This document shows, piece by piece, positions 54,223-62,752 of a stretch of DNA of 64,000 nucleotides. A program made the position numbers and the translations under genes. A model generated the notes under the pieces. The model was not told where the DNA came from. It saw only the letters and a program-made list of their open reading frames with translations, and ran no database searches. Positions within the stretch are counted from its first letter, which is position 1. Each line of letters begins with the position of its first letter. The stretch spans positions 248,001 through 312,000 of the forward strand of contig NZ_JAZIBG010000019.1 in the NCBI RefSeq assembly GCF_036621135.1, given 5' to 3'. The DNA comes from Aquincola agrisoli (GTDB lineage Bacteria; Pseudomonadota; Gammaproteobacteria; Burkholderiales; Burkholderiaceae_C).

Positions 54223-54789
54223 ATGTTCTTCAACCTGCCGACTCTGCTGACCTGGGCGCGCATCGTCGCGATTCCCCTCATCGTCGGCATCTTCTACCTT
54301 CCGCTGGACAGCGGCACGCGCAACCTGATTGCCACCGTGCTGTTCATCGTGGTGGCGGCCACCGACTGGGCCGACGGCTACCTGGCGCGCAAGCTCAACC
54401 AGACCTCGAAGTTCGGCGCCTTCCTCGATCCGGTGGCGGACAAGTTCCTCGTCTGCGCGGCGCTGATCATCCTGGTGTGGCTGCACCGGGCCGATGCGAT
54501 GGTCGCGCTCGTCATCATCGGCCGCGAGATCGCGATCTCGGCGCTGCGCGAGTGGATGGCCGAGATCGGCGCGCGGCGCAGCGTGGCCGTGCACATGCTG
54601 GGCAAGCTCAAGACCGTGGTGCAGATGGTCGCGATCCCGTTCCTGCTCTACGACGGCCCGCTGTTCGGTGTGATCGACACGCGCATCTGGGGCACCGGGC
54701 TGATCTGGGTCGCCGCGGTGCTCACCATCTGGTCGATGGTGTACTACCTGCAGAAGGCGCTGCCCGACATCCGCGCGAACGTGCGGTGA
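54223..54789 (+). CDS. pgsA: CDP-diacylglycerol-glycerol-3-phosphate 3-phosphatidyltransferase
   Basis: A 188-residue inner-membrane enzyme making phosphatidylglycerol phosphate, the committed step to phosphatidylglycerol and cardiolipin. The CDP-alcohol phosphotransferase motif is complete: DWADGYLARKLNQTSKFGAF followed by LDPVADK. About five hydrophobic helices are seen. The start ATG is preceded by AAGG. It is commonly found next to uvrC in proteobacteria, as here. Confidence 0.95.
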   Translation: MFFNLPTLLTWARIVAIPLIVGIFYLPLDSGTRNLIATVLFIVVAATDWADGYLARKLNQTSKFGAFLDPVADKFLVCAALIILVWLHRADAMVALVIIGREIAISALREWMAEIGARRSVAVHMLGKLKTVVQMVAIPFLLYDGPLFGVIDTRIWGTGLIWVAAVLTIWSMVYYLQKALPDIRANVR

Positions 54790-54793
54790 GCCT

Positions 54794-55705
54794 GTGACGA
54801 CCACCGGCGGCCCCGGGCGCTCCGAAGCCTTTGCCGCTGCCATGCCCGCGGTGTTCGTGCTCATCTGGAGCACGGGCTTCATCGTCGCGCGCTACGGCAT
54901 GCCGCATGCACCGGCGCTGGCCCTGCTCAGCTGGCGCTACGGGCTGTCCGTGATCGCCTTTGCGCTGTGGATCGGCCTGAGCCGGCCGGGCTGGCCGCAG
55001 GGGCGGGCGCAGTGGCTGCACCTGGGCGTCACCGGCGTGCTGATGCACGCGGTCTACCTCGGCGGCGTGTGGTCCTCGGTGAAGGCGGGCGCCTCGGCTG
55101 GCACGGTGGCGCTGGTGGCCGGGCTGCAGCCGGTGCTGACGGCGCTGTGGGTCTCGGCCATGGGCCGCGAGCACCGCGTGTCGCCGCGGCAGTGGCTAGG
55201 GCTGGCGCTGGGCCTGCTCGGGCTGCTGCTGGTCGTGTGGCGCAAGCTGGGCCAGGGCGAGCTGACGGCCTGGAACCTCGGGCTCGCGATCTTCGCGCTG
55301 CTCGGCATCACCATTGGCACGCTCTACCAGAAGCGCCACGTCGCGCCGTGTGATGTGCGCACCGCCAACTTCGTCCAGCTGCTGGCGGCCTTGGTGGTTT
55401 CCGCGCCCCTCTCCTGGTGGCTTGATGCGGAGCCCATCGTCTGGCACCCGGAGCTGATCGGGGCGCTCGCGTGGTCGGTGCTGGCGCTCACGCTGGGTGG
55501 CAGTTCGCTGCTCTACCTGCTGATCCAGCAGGGCGCGGCCACGCGTGTCACCAGCCTGCTCTACCTCGTGCCGCCCTGCACGGCGGTGATGGGATGGCTG
55601 CTGTTCGACGAGGCGCTCGGACCGCCGGTGCTGGCCGGCCTGGCCCTGACGGCGATCGGTGTCGCGATGGTCGTGCGTGCACCGCAGCAGGCACCCGACA
55701 AGTGA
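54794..55705 (+). CDS. DMT superfamily EamA-type permease
   Basis: A 303-residue inner-membrane protein with about ten helices arranged as two EamA repeats. The first repeat begins with PAVFVLIWSTGFIVARYG and includes GTVALVAGLQPVLTALW; the second includes SSLLYLLIQQGAATRVTSLL. A drug/metabolite exporter role is expected, but the substrate is unknown. It starts with GTG 4 bp after the pgsA stop, probably as the last gene of the uvrC-pgsA operon. Confidence 0.88.
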   Translation: MTTTGGPGRSEAFAAAMPAVFVLIWSTGFIVARYGMPHAPALALLSWRYGLSVIAFALWIGLSRPGWPQGRAQWLHLGVTGVLMHAVYLGGVWSSVKAGASAGTVALVAGLQPVLTALWVSAMGREHRVSPRQWLGLALGLLGLLLVVWRKLGQGELTAWNLGLAIFALLGITIGTLYQKRHVAPCDVRTANFVQLLAALVVSAPLSWWLDAEPIVWHPELIGALAWSVLALTLGGSSLLYLLIQQGAATRVTSLLYLVPPCTAVMGWLLFDEALGPPVLAGLALTAIGVAMVVRAPQQAPDK

Positions 55706-55749
55706 CCCGCCGGTGCCTCGGACTGCACCTAGAATCCGCCCCTTCGCGC

Positions 55750-55778
55750 TTGACACTGCCGAGGGGCGAGGCTGTAAT
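55750..55778 (+). promoter_or_regulatory. Sigma70 promoter of the HU gene
   Basis: TTGACA (55750-55755) and TGTAAT (55773-55778) are separated by exactly 17 bp. This is the best consensus promoter noticed in the window. It gives a leader of about 100 bases before the GTG start of the HU gene. Confidence 0.8.
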
Positions 55779-55888
55779 CGTTCGCCTTGGCTCGACCCGG
55801 TTCGCACCGATCACTCTCGAGCTTCGCAGGCCAGAGGCGCTCCAGCCGTCCTCCATCATTCGTAAGACACCAGAGAGGGGATACCTTC

Positions 55889-56158
55889 GTGAACAAGAGT
55901 GAACTGATCGAGCACATCGCCAAGCAAGCCGATATTTCGAAGGCTGCTGCAGGCCGTGCGCTCGAGGCCGTCATCGGTGGCGTGAAGACCACCCTCAAAA
56001 AGGGCGGCAGCGTGTCGCTCGTCGGCTTCGGCACGTTCTCGGTCACCAAGCGGGCAGCGCGCAGCGGCCGCAACCCGCGCACCGGCGCTACGATCAAGAT
56101 CAAGGCTGCCAAGGTTCCGAAGTTCCGCCCCGGCAAGGGCCTGAAAGACGCACTTTGA
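55889..56158 (+). CDS. hup: HU family DNA-binding protein
   Basis: An 89-residue histone-like protein that bends and compacts DNA. It starts NKSELIEHIAKQADISKAAA and ends with the beta-arm region GRNPRTGATIKIKAAKVPKF and RPGKGLK. The start is GTG at 55889, preceded by the strong ribosome-binding site AGAGAGGGG (55872-55880). tRNA-Val starts only 13 bp after its stop, with no terminator between. Confidence 0.95.
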   Translation: MNKSELIEHIAKQADISKAAAGRALEAVIGGVKTTLKKGGSVSLVGFGTFSVTKRAARSGRNPRTGATIKIKAAKVPKFRPGKGLKDAL

Positions 56159-56171
56159 TCCAACGGTTACC

Positions 56172-56247
56172 GGGTGCTTAGCTCAGCCGGTAGAGCGGCG
56201 CCCTTACAAGGCGTAGGTCGGCGGTTCGAACCCGTCAGCACCCACCA
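56172..56247 (+). tRNA. tRNA-Val (anticodon TAC)
   Basis: A 76-base cloverleaf with the CCA end encoded. The acceptor stem GGGTGCT/AGCACCC pairs perfectly, the D arm is GCTCAGCCGGTAGAGC, the anticodon loop is CTTACAA with anticodon TAC, and the T arm contains GGTTCGAACC. It has no promoter of its own between hup and its 5' end, so it is probably co-transcribed with hup and cut out by RNase P. Confidence 0.96.
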
Positions 56248-56283
56248 GCGACAATAGGCGGCTGCACGCCGCCTGATGGTTGC

Positions 56284-56345
56284 CCCGGCGGGCCTTTCGA
56301 GGCCCGCCGGGTTCCTCAAAGGCGGACCCCCTCGGGTTCGCCTTT
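56284..56345 (+). terminator. Two consecutive hairpins after tRNA-Val
   Basis: The first hairpin (56284-56311) has an 11-bp perfect stem CCCGGCGGGCC/GGCCCGCCGGG with a 6-base loop. The second (56318-56345) is a 12-bp stem AAAGGCGGACCC/GGGTTCGCCTTT with one G-T wobble, ending in TTT. Together they probably end the hup-tRNA-Val transcript before ppiD. Confidence 0.7.
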
Positions 56346-56389
56346 GTGCCGTCTAGGCACCGGTATTCCTGTTCGAAAGCCGTTTCCGC

Positions 56390-58321
56390 ATGTTCGAGTT
56401 TGTCCGCAATAACACCCGCCTGCTGCAAGGCATCCTGGTGGTCCTGATCTTCCCGGCGTTTGTCGTCGCGAGCTGCCAGGGCTACGAGCAGTTCATGGGC
56501 GGCGGCAACGCCACCGTGGCGAAGGTCGATGGGCACACCATCACGCAGGCCGAATGGGATGCCGCCCATCAACGCCAGGCCGAGCGTGTGCGCCAGCAGA
56601 TGCCCAACGTCGACCCCAAGCTGTTCGACACGCCGGAGGCACGCCACGGCAGCCTCGACCAGCTGGTGCGCGAGCGCGTCATGTTCGCGGCCGTCAACAA
56701 GCTGCACCTGGCCGTGCCCGACGAACGGCTGCAGCGCGAGCTGCTGGCCGTGCCTCAGCTGGCGGCGCTGCGCCGGCCGGACGGCAGCATGGATCTCGAC
56801 GCCTACAAGGCGCTGCTCGCGGCGCAGGGCATGAGCCCCGCGATGTTCGAAGCGAGCGTGCGCCAGGATGCCGCCTTGAAGCAGGTGTTCGCCGGCGTGG
56901 AAGGCAGTGCCTTCGCACCGGCCAGCGTCGCCCGCGCGTCGCTCGATCCGCTGCTGCAGCGCCGGATGGTGCAGCTGCAGCGCTTCGATGCGCGCAGCTA
57001 CGCCGCCAAGGTCCAGCCGAGCGACGCGGAGATCGAGGCGTACTACCAGTCGCATGCCGACCAGTTCCGCGCGCCCGAGCAGGCCAGCATCGAATACGTC
57101 GTGCTCAATGTCGATGCGCTGCTGGGCGGGCAGGGCATCCCCGAAGAAGAACTGCGCAAGTACTACGACGAGAACATCGCGCGCTACACCAGCGCCGAAG
57201 AGCGCCGCGCGAGCCACATCCTCGTGAAGGCCGACAAGGATGCGCCCGCCGCCGAGCGCGAGAAGGCCAAGGCCAAGGCCGAGGCGCTGCTGGCCGAGGT
57301 GCGCAAGGCGCCCGCCACCTTCGCGGAGGTCGCACGCAAGAACTCCGACGATCCGGGCTCGGCCGAGCAGGGCGGCGACCTCGACTTCTTCAGCCGCGGC
57401 GCGATGGTCAAGCCCTTCGAGGATGCGGCCTACGCGATGAAGCCGGGCGAGATCAGCAACCTCGTCGAGAGCGACTTCGGCTACCACATCATCCGGCTCG
57501 ACGCGGTGCGTGGCGGCGACAAGAAGCCGTTCGCCGCGGTCCGGCCGGAGATCGAGGCGGAGGTCAAGAAGCAGCTCGCGCAGCGCCGCTACGCCGAAGC
57601 GGCGGAGCAGTTCAGCAACACCGTCTACGAACAGGCGGACAGCCTGCAGCCGGTCATCGACAAGCTGAAGCTGACGAAGCAGACCGCGGTCGTGCAGCGC
57701 ACCCCGGCGCCGGGCGCCACCGGGGCGCTGGCCTCGCAGAAGCTCCTCGAAGCGGTGTTCTCCACCGATGCGACGCAGGGCAAGCGCAACACCGATGCGG
57801 TGGAGATCGGCCCCAACCAGCTGGCGGCCGCCCGTGTCGTCGAGTACACGCCCGCGCGCGTCGTGCCCCTGGCCGAGGTCAAGCCCCAGGTGCGCGAGCG
57901 GGTGGTGCAGGAGCAGGCGGCGGCGCTGGCTCGCAAGGAAGGCGAAGCGCGCCTGGCGGCGGTGCGCGAGTCGGCCGACGGTGCAGGCCTGCCCGCGGCC
58001 ACCGAGGTGTCCCGTGCGCAGTCCCAGGCCCTGCCGCGTGCCGTGCTCGACGCGGTGCTGCGCGCCGATGCGGGCAAGCTGCCGGCGGTGGTGGGCGTCG
58101 ACGTGCCCGGCGAAGGTTACGTGGTGGCGCGCATCACCGAGGTCCGTGCACCCGACGAGAAGGCGCCGGAGCTCGTGCAGCTGCTGCCGCGGTATGCGCA
58201 GGCCTGGGGCACGGCGGAATCCGCGGCCTACTACGATGCGCTGAAGAGCCGGTTCAAGGTGGAGCTGAAGGGCGCCGGGCTCCCCGCGCCGGCCGACGCT
58301 GCATCGGCAGTCGACAAATAA
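56390..58321 (+). CDS. ppiD: PpiD-like periplasmic peptidyl-prolyl isomerase/chaperone
   Basis: A 643-residue protein anchored by one N-terminal helix (LLQGILVVLIFPAFVV, about 10-28) with the remainder periplasmic. A SurA/PpiD N-terminal chaperone domain covers about 40-250. The parvulin domain (about 262-360) shows RRASHILVKADKD, FAEVARKNSDDPGSAEQGGD, MVKPFEDAAYAMKPGEIS and FGYHIIRLD. The helical tail is Ala/Arg/Glu-rich. It assists folding of proteins leaving the Sec translocon, which here would include TpsB and other envelope proteins. Confidence 0.93.
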   Translation: MFEFVRNNTRLLQGILVVLIFPAFVVASCQGYEQFMGGGNATVAKVDGHTITQAEWDAAHQRQAERVRQQMPNVDPKLFDTPEARHGSLDQLVRERVMFAAVNKLHLAVPDERLQRELLAVPQLAALRRPDGSMDLDAYKALLAAQGMSPAMFEASVRQDAALKQVFAGVEGSAFAPASVARASLDPLLQRRMVQLQRFDARSYAAKVQPSDAEIEAYYQSHADQFRAPEQASIEYVVLNVDALLGGQGIPEEELRKYYDENIARYTSAEERRASHILVKADKDAPAAEREKAKAKAEALLAEVRKAPATFAEVARKNSDDPGSAEQGGDLDFFSRGAMVKPFEDAAYAMKPGEISNLVESDFGYHIIRLDAVRGGDKKPFAAVRPEIEAEVKKQLAQRRYAEAAEQFSNTVYEQADSLQPVIDKLKLTKQTAVVQRTPAPGATGALASQKLLEAVFSTDATQGKRNTDAVEIGPNQLAAARVVEYTPARVVPLAEVKPQVRERVVQEQAAALARKEGEARLAAVRESADGAGLPAATEVSRAQSQALPRAVLDAVLRADAGKLPAVVGVDVPGEGYVVARITEVRAPDEKAPELVQLLPRYAQAWGTAESAAYYDALKSRFKVELKGAGLPAPADAASAVDK

Positions 58322-58374
58322 GTCACTCGGTCCACGCGAGTGGGCCATGAGTGGGCTATACTTGTGGGCTCTGC

Positions 58375-58451
58375 GGTGGCTGTAGCTCAGTTGGTAGAGT
58401 CCCAGATTGTGATTCTGGTCGTCGTGGGTTCGAGTCCCATCAGCCACCCCA
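58375..58451 (+). tRNA. tRNA-His (anticodon GTG)
   Basis: A cloverleaf with the extra G at position -1 (58375) typical of tRNA-His. The acceptor GTGGCTG/CAGCCAC is followed by C and an encoded CCA; the D arm is GCTCAGTTGGTAGAGT and the anticodon loop TTGTGAT carries GTG. A TATACT -10-like box lies at 58357-58362. An integrase remnant begins about 77 bp downstream, so its 3' end was probably used as an attachment site. Confidence 0.96.
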
Positions 58452-58471
58452 AAGAACTCTAGTTGTACGCG

Positions 58472-58505
58472 CAAGGCCTTGATTTCCTTAGGAATCAAGG
58501 CCTTG
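58472..58505. terminator. Hairpin after tRNA-His
   Basis: The inverted repeat CAAGGCCTTGATTTCC/GGAATCAAGGCCTTG has 15 paired bases with one bulged T and a 3-base loop, followed by TTGCTTTA. It is a likely transcription terminator for the tRNA. Confidence 0.65.
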
Positions 58506-58527
58506 TTGCTTTAGGCTAAACGGCCGG

Positions 58528-59136
58528 TTGCTACACGGTCTGGCAATCTGTACCGTGCGTCGTCGCATCCCCGCCGCCATCCGCGCCGCATACCCCTCCC
58601 ATCAAGAGCACGTAGTCCGTAGCTTGGGCACGTCCGATCGTTGCGCGGCCAAGGAGCTGGCGCGAGCGGAGAACACGCGCATCGACATCGAGTTCCGGCG
58701 GACCCCACGGCGGTGCATCCTTTGCATGTCATCGCGCCCCAGCGTGTGGCGGTGGACCCAGACCTGCCGACCTGGGACAAGGTTTTCGCGACCTGGCGCG
58801 ACTACGTTGACAACCGCCGGACGCCCACGACGCTCGCTTCGCAAACCGCGTGGCGCGACCTGCGGCGCTTTGCCGCGATCCACGGCGTGGAGATGCCGGG
58901 CGAAGTGGCGCCCGAACTGATGACCGCCTTCGTGCAGGACATGCGGCCTCGCATTGAAGTGCCCACCCTCAATGAGTGACTGACCAAAATCCATCTACAA
59001 GATTGCGGTTGGCAAGCACGTCCTGCGCGCGAACCCGGCCGCCGGCACGCTCGGCGTCGGCGTCGGCGCCAGGAAGCGCAGGAAGCGCAGGCTGCCCTTC
59101 GACAGCACCGACCTGCAGACTCTCTTCGGCTTCGAG
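58528..59136 (+). pseudogene. Frameshifted and truncated phage-type integrase remnant
   Basis: Three frames together give the N-terminal part of a tyrosine recombinase. The first frame has RRRIPAAIRAAYPSHQEHVV and RSLGTSDRCAAKELARAEN. The second, after a shift near 58690-58740, has TWRDYVDNRRTPTTLASQTA and MPGEVAPELMTAFVQDMR, ending at a stop at 58977. The third, from about 58993, has IYKIAVGKHVLRANPAAGTL and RRLPFDSTDLQTLFGFE. The catalytic R-H-R-Y domain is absent. Its position and direction just after tRNA-His are those of an integrase entering at the tRNA 3' end. It cannot encode an active enzyme. Confidence 0.85.
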
Positions 59137-59165
59137 TGTTGACGACCACTGAAAACTGACTCACG
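59137..59165. mobile_element. Possible insertion-sequence end (IS21-like terminus)
   Basis: The integrase reading breaks off where the sequence TGTTGACGACCACTGAAAAC begins, followed by TGACTCACG. From memory this resembles the terminal repeats of IS21-family elements of Burkholderiales. No istA or istB gene follows, so at most a solo end remains. The family assignment was not checked against a database. Confidence 0.4.
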
Positions 59166-59256
59166 GGCGCCGCGCCCCCTTTGTTCGGCGACGTGACGGA
59201 ATCAGAGATCAGCTGATCTGACGACGGGCGGATGAACCTGGGCGGCATCAACCGCG

Positions 59257-60045
59257 TCAGTACGTGCCTGGGAAGGCACCCCCGTCGATAAGCAGGTTCT
59301 GACCCGTGATATAGCCGGCACGCTGGCTGCAGAGAAACGCGCACAAGGCGCCGAATTCCTGCGGACTACCGAAGCGCTGCGCCGGCACCGTGTTGCGCCG
59401 TGCAGCCGAAACGTCGTCGATGGACTGACCGCTGGTCTCGGCCGCCTTGGTGAACCCGGAACGCAAGCGGTCGGTGTCGAAGAAGCCAGGGAGGATGTTG
59501 TTCAGCGTGACATTGCGCGACGCCAGCCGCGGCTGCCTCGCCACGCCTGCGACAAAGCCTGTCAGGCCAGAACGCGCGCCGTTGGACAAGCCCAGGGTGT
59601 CGATCGGCGCCTTCACCGACGACGACGTGATGTTGATGACCCGGCCATAACCACGCTCGGCCATGCCGTCGACCACCGCCTTGATCAGTTCGATCGGCGT
59701 CAGCATGTTGGCTTCCACCGCCCGCAGCCAGTCGGCCCGATCCCAGTCACGGAAGTCGCCGGGCGGCGGCCCGCCGGCGTTGTTGACCAAGATGTCCACC
59801 TGCGGGCAAGCGGCCAGAGCCGCAGCACGGCCTTCCGGCGTGGTGATGTCGCCGGCCACCGCCACCACCTGCGCGGCGGGATTGAATGCGCGCAGCGCCT
59901 CGGCGGTCGCCTGCAGCGCCGCATCGCCACGCGCCGTGATGACGACGTTGACCCCATCGGCCACCAACGCCTCAGCGCAACCCCGTCCCAACCCCTTGCT
60001 GGCAGCGCAGACCAACGCCCACTTGCCCTCGATTTCCAAATTCAC
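59257..60045 (-). CDS. SDR family oxidoreductase with non-canonical active site
   Basis: A 262-residue Rossmann-fold protein of the short-chain dehydrogenase/reductase family: CAASKGLGRGCAEAL (cofactor loop), DILVNNAGGPPPGDF, GRVINITSSSVKAP and the C-terminal AGYITGQNLLIDGG. The usual YxxxK active-site pair is replaced by Ser and Arg in LGLSNGARSGLTG, so it either belongs to an atypical subgroup or is not a standard dehydrogenase. The start is GTG at 60045, overlapping the stop of a small upstream frame (GTGA). Confidence 0.87.
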   Translation of the reverse strand: MNLEIEGKWALVCAASKGLGRGCAEALVADGVNVVITARGDAALQATAEALRAFNPAAQVVAVAGDITTPEGRAAALAACPQVDILVNNAGGPPPGDFRDWDRADWLRAVEANMLTPIELIKAVVDGMAERGYGRVINITSSSVKAPIDTLGLSNGARSGLTGFVAGVARQPRLASRNVTLNNILPGFFDTDRLRSGFTKAAETSGQSIDDVSAARRNTVPAQRFGSPQEFGALCAFLCSQRAGYITGQNLLIDGGAFPGTY

Positions 60046-60230
60046 TGTTCGTCTTTCCGTTCGTTCAACGCTTCCGCCTCAGCGCCCACACGCCCAACAA
60101 CGTACTTGCGCCGGTCCAGGCAATCATCAGCTCTCGCAACCTCGGCACGCCCCAGGATGCTGGACAGCGGGCCAAGCACACCAGTCTGCGCGGCCACTGT
60201 CGCGCTCACACGCTCGATGGCCGTCTTCAT
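60042..60230 (-). CDS. Small hypothetical ORF coupled to the SDR gene
   Basis: Sixty-two codons starting with ATG at 60230, preceded by GGGGGA, and ending in TGA overlapping the GTG of the SDR gene. The product begins MKTAIERVSATVAAQTG and ends LNERKDEQ. I recognise no family. The good ribosome-binding site and the overlap argue for translation. The location in a decayed region argues that it may be a remnant. Confidence 0.35.
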   Translation of the reverse strand: MKTAIERVSATVAAQTGVLGPLSSILGRAEVARADDCLDRRKYVVGRVGAEAEALNERKDEQ

Positions 60231-60466
60231 CGTCCCCCACCGATGCTGCAGTGCAGGCCGTGACATTCAGCAGCTCCAGCCGGATGACCGGTGTTCGCAC
60301 CGAAGCCGCCCGCAGCGGCAGCAGCAGACGCTGCGCGATGCAGGATCGGCCGGCCGCCACGCTGGGCCAGCCGCCAAGGTGCAATGCGCCCGATCGTCCG
60401 ACCTCGTTGCCAATGAATGCCAGGTAGATGACATCGCTGACGACATTTCCGTACCTCGGCCTGCTG
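60231..60466. other. Gap with no recognisable gene
   Basis: A stretch of 236 bp between the small ORF and the PEP-CTERM gene. Short open frames exist on both strands, but none has a recognisable domain or a convincing start. It could be a decayed coding sequence. Confidence 0.4.
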
Positions 60467-61138
60467 TCAGTTCAGGGGCATCCGGCGCTGCCGCAAGAAG
60501 CACCCGATGAGTCCGATTCCGAACAACAGGAGCGTGCTCGGCTCGGGAACAGGAGATACGCCGAACGTGACAGAAGAAAAATTGGATGCATTCCCCCCGG
60601 TCGAAGTATTTGCCTCGCTGGAGAGCAGCAGGCTGAACATGTAGCTCCCGCCGATCGACGGACCCAACGTGTAGTTGTAAAGACCGCTCGACGACAGCTG
60701 TTCGTCGAGGTAGGTCGTGCCATCGACCGTCACAAGCACAAACAACGTACCACTTGAAAACGCGGCGGCATCGGAGAAATCCAGGTTCGTCAGATCGATT
60801 GAGAGCTGCAACGACGAGTCGAGATTGAAAGTGCCCAGGAACTCGGAGGTTCCCACCGCGCTGGCAACTCCCGCCAGACTGCTGGCCTCCGCTTGCGTCG
60901 TCAGCAGCCCATTGGCTGCAATGCCGCTGCCTGAGGCGAATTCAGTGGCGTTGAAAACGGTGGCACTGGTGAGCAGGGGCGGTGCCGCGGAAGCGCTGCT
61001 GTCGGTGTTGAAGTCCGCGTCTGCGCCCGCGCTTGCTGCTGCGACAGTGGTGTACTGAGCACTGGTGTAGACGAGGGGTGCGGCATTTGCGCCCAACATC
61101 CACAGGGCTACGCAACCAATTACGAAGCGTTTGAACAT
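60467..61138 (-). CDS. PEP-CTERM sorting-domain protein
   Basis: A 223-residue exported protein with a signal peptide (FVIGCVALWMLGANA) and a Ser/Ala/Thr/Leu-rich beta-strand body without recognised catalytic motifs. It has a C-terminal PEP-CTERM signal (about 197-223): VPEPSTLLLFGIGLIGCF followed by the basic LRQRR cluster. Such proteins are processed by an exosortase and displayed or released with exopolysaccharide. No exosortase gene lies in this window. It is less GC-rich than the core genes. Confidence 0.88.
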   Translation of the reverse strand: MFKRFVIGCVALWMLGANAAPLVYTSAQYTTVAAASAGADADFNTDSSASAAPPLLTSATVFNATEFASGSGIAANGLLTTQAEASSLAGVASAVGTSEFLGTFNLDSSLQLSIDLTNLDFSDAAAFSSGTLFVLVTVDGTTYLDEQLSSSGLYNYTLGPSIGGSYMFSLLLSSEANTSTGGNASNFSSVTFGVSPVPEPSTLLLFGIGLIGCFLRQRRMPLN

Positions 61139-61225
61139 TTTGCTGATCCCAGTCGAACTTGCCTGTTTTCCAATCCAGGGTCGGAGCGACCCCTGGCCGG
61201 CGCGGCGCCGGCCAGGGATCAGTGC

Positions 61226-62752
61226 CTACCGAATGACCCGCACCAGGGTGCTTGCCGACAGCGGCGCCTGTGCCCCGTCGAAGTTGAACCTGCCGGTGAC
61301 CGTGATCCTGACTTCGTTGCCGGCGGGCACGCTTGCAAACGCCGCCTTGTTGAAGGTTGCGACGATCGTCCGGCCGTCGGATGAGTAGGCCGCGGATACC
61401 GCAGGCGTGCCTTCAGCGCGGACATCGGTTACCCCCCATGTGCGCAAATCCTGGCCCGCAGGGACGGAGATGACCATGGTGACCAAGCCGCCGCCCGTGC
61501 GAAGGTTCAAGGTGCTGGGCACAGCTTGCAGGGCGAGGGGCGGAAGATCGATGACCCCGACCGTCAGCTGCTTGGGCGCCTCGACATTGCCCGCCTTGTC
61601 CACCGAGCGGTAGCGAAGCGTGTGCATGCCGTTGCCGCTGATCTGAAAGGGGCCCACATACCGTGTCGGTTGCGCGGCGTCATCGAGCCAGTATTCGGAA
61701 TAGTCCAAGTCGTCTGACAGGCTGTTCGCGTCGGGGTACCCGCTCAGCGTGACTGTCGGTCGGAGGTACGCGCCACTCGATGTAGGTTGCGGGAGCATCG
61801 CCCTGGTCGACGGCGGCATGACTTGCACCGGAGGCGTCTCCGGTGGGTTTGTCTGCCGCCAGAGATGCGCACCCCTCGGATAGCCGTTGATGGCCACCCG
61901 TGTCCCGGTCCCCGTCTGGGGGTGGAACCCCGCCCGATGCCAGCGGCCTGGTGCGGCATAAACGATATCACCCGGGGTCGCAGTGAAGTAGGGCAGGCCT
62001 TCGATCAGGTAGCCGAGCGTGCCTTCCATGACGAACCAGAATTCGCCGTAGGAGTGGAAGTGTCCGAGGTCCGTCGCAGGCGGAAGGGAATTCGATGACC
62101 CGCGGATGGCATTGACGAACAAGCGGTCGTCGCTGACAAACGCGCCGTTGAATGGCGCCGCCAGGAAGTCACGGTATATGGCGTTCTGGCCAGTTCCATA
62201 GGCACCTGCGGCATCCAGGCGACTCAGGTACCACGAATGAAATGACGGTGGCGGCGGCAACGTTTGCGCGTTCTCCGGGTAGAGATCTACACGGTCGGGA
62301 ACGTAGATCTCGAAGTGCAGCGACGGTACCTTGCCGATGTTCGTCAACTTGTACTCACGACGGAACGGGACATTGATCATGAAACCTTTGGTGGCCGTGA
62401 ATGTGTCCACACCCTGGATTTCGACCTGAACCGTTCCATCCCAGACGATGAAGGCAACGCGGTGATCCGCCGACAGCACCTGCGTCCTCGCATCGCCGAC
62501 CTTCATGCCAACCCACTTGGCCGACGCGTTCGGCTCGGTGACGACCTGGTGCTCCCAGGTTTCTGTGGCCGATTTGCCGGCCAGTACCTCGGTCAGCTTC
62601 GTATGCGGCTGGTTCCCATTCACGTACGGCGCCAGCTCTGCCGGTTTCGGCGCCCAGCCGAACGTTTGCTGCGCATGCGCCTGCGTCATCACCGCCGTGC
62701 TGAGCACCAACGTGCCCAGGGCAGCCAATCCACCTCTCCACAGATTTCTCAC
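61226..62752 (-). CDS. Secreted bicupin protein with OmpL47-like beta domain
   Basis: A 508-residue exported protein. The start is GTG at 62752 because GGAGGAG lies 6 bp upstream; a TTG 21 bases earlier would place that site inside the gene. The signal peptide has a GTLVLSTAVMTQAHA core. Two cupin domains follow: about 55-150 with VAFIVWDGTVQVEIQG, and about 215-285 with GHFHSYGEFWFVMEGTLGYL and GDIVYAAPGRWHRAGF. Residues about 335-405 resemble an OmpL47-type repeat (GNGMHTLRYRSVDKAGNVE), with an Ig-like tail after it. The second cupin has His residues able to bind metal. The function is unknown. Confidence 0.8.
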   Translation of the reverse strand: MRNLWRGGLAALGTLVLSTAVMTQAHAQQTFGWAPKPAELAPYVNGNQPHTKLTEVLAGKSATETWEHQVVTEPNASAKWVGMKVGDARTQVLSADHRVAFIVWDGTVQVEIQGVDTFTATKGFMINVPFRREYKLTNIGKVPSLHFEIYVPDRVDLYPENAQTLPPPPSFHSWYLSRLDAAGAYGTGQNAIYRDFLAAPFNGAFVSDDRLFVNAIRGSSNSLPPATDLGHFHSYGEFWFVMEGTLGYLIEGLPYFTATPGDIVYAAPGRWHRAGFHPQTGTGTRVAINGYPRGAHLWRQTNPPETPPVQVMPPSTRAMLPQPTSSGAYLRPTVTLSGYPDANSLSDDLDYSEYWLDDAAQPTRYVGPFQISGNGMHTLRYRSVDKAGNVEAPKQLTVGVIDLPPLALQAVPSTLNLRTGGGLVTMVISVPAGQDLRTWGVTDVRAEGTPAVSAAYSSDGRTIVATFNKAAFASVPAGNEVRITVTGRFNFDGAQAPLSASTLVRVIR

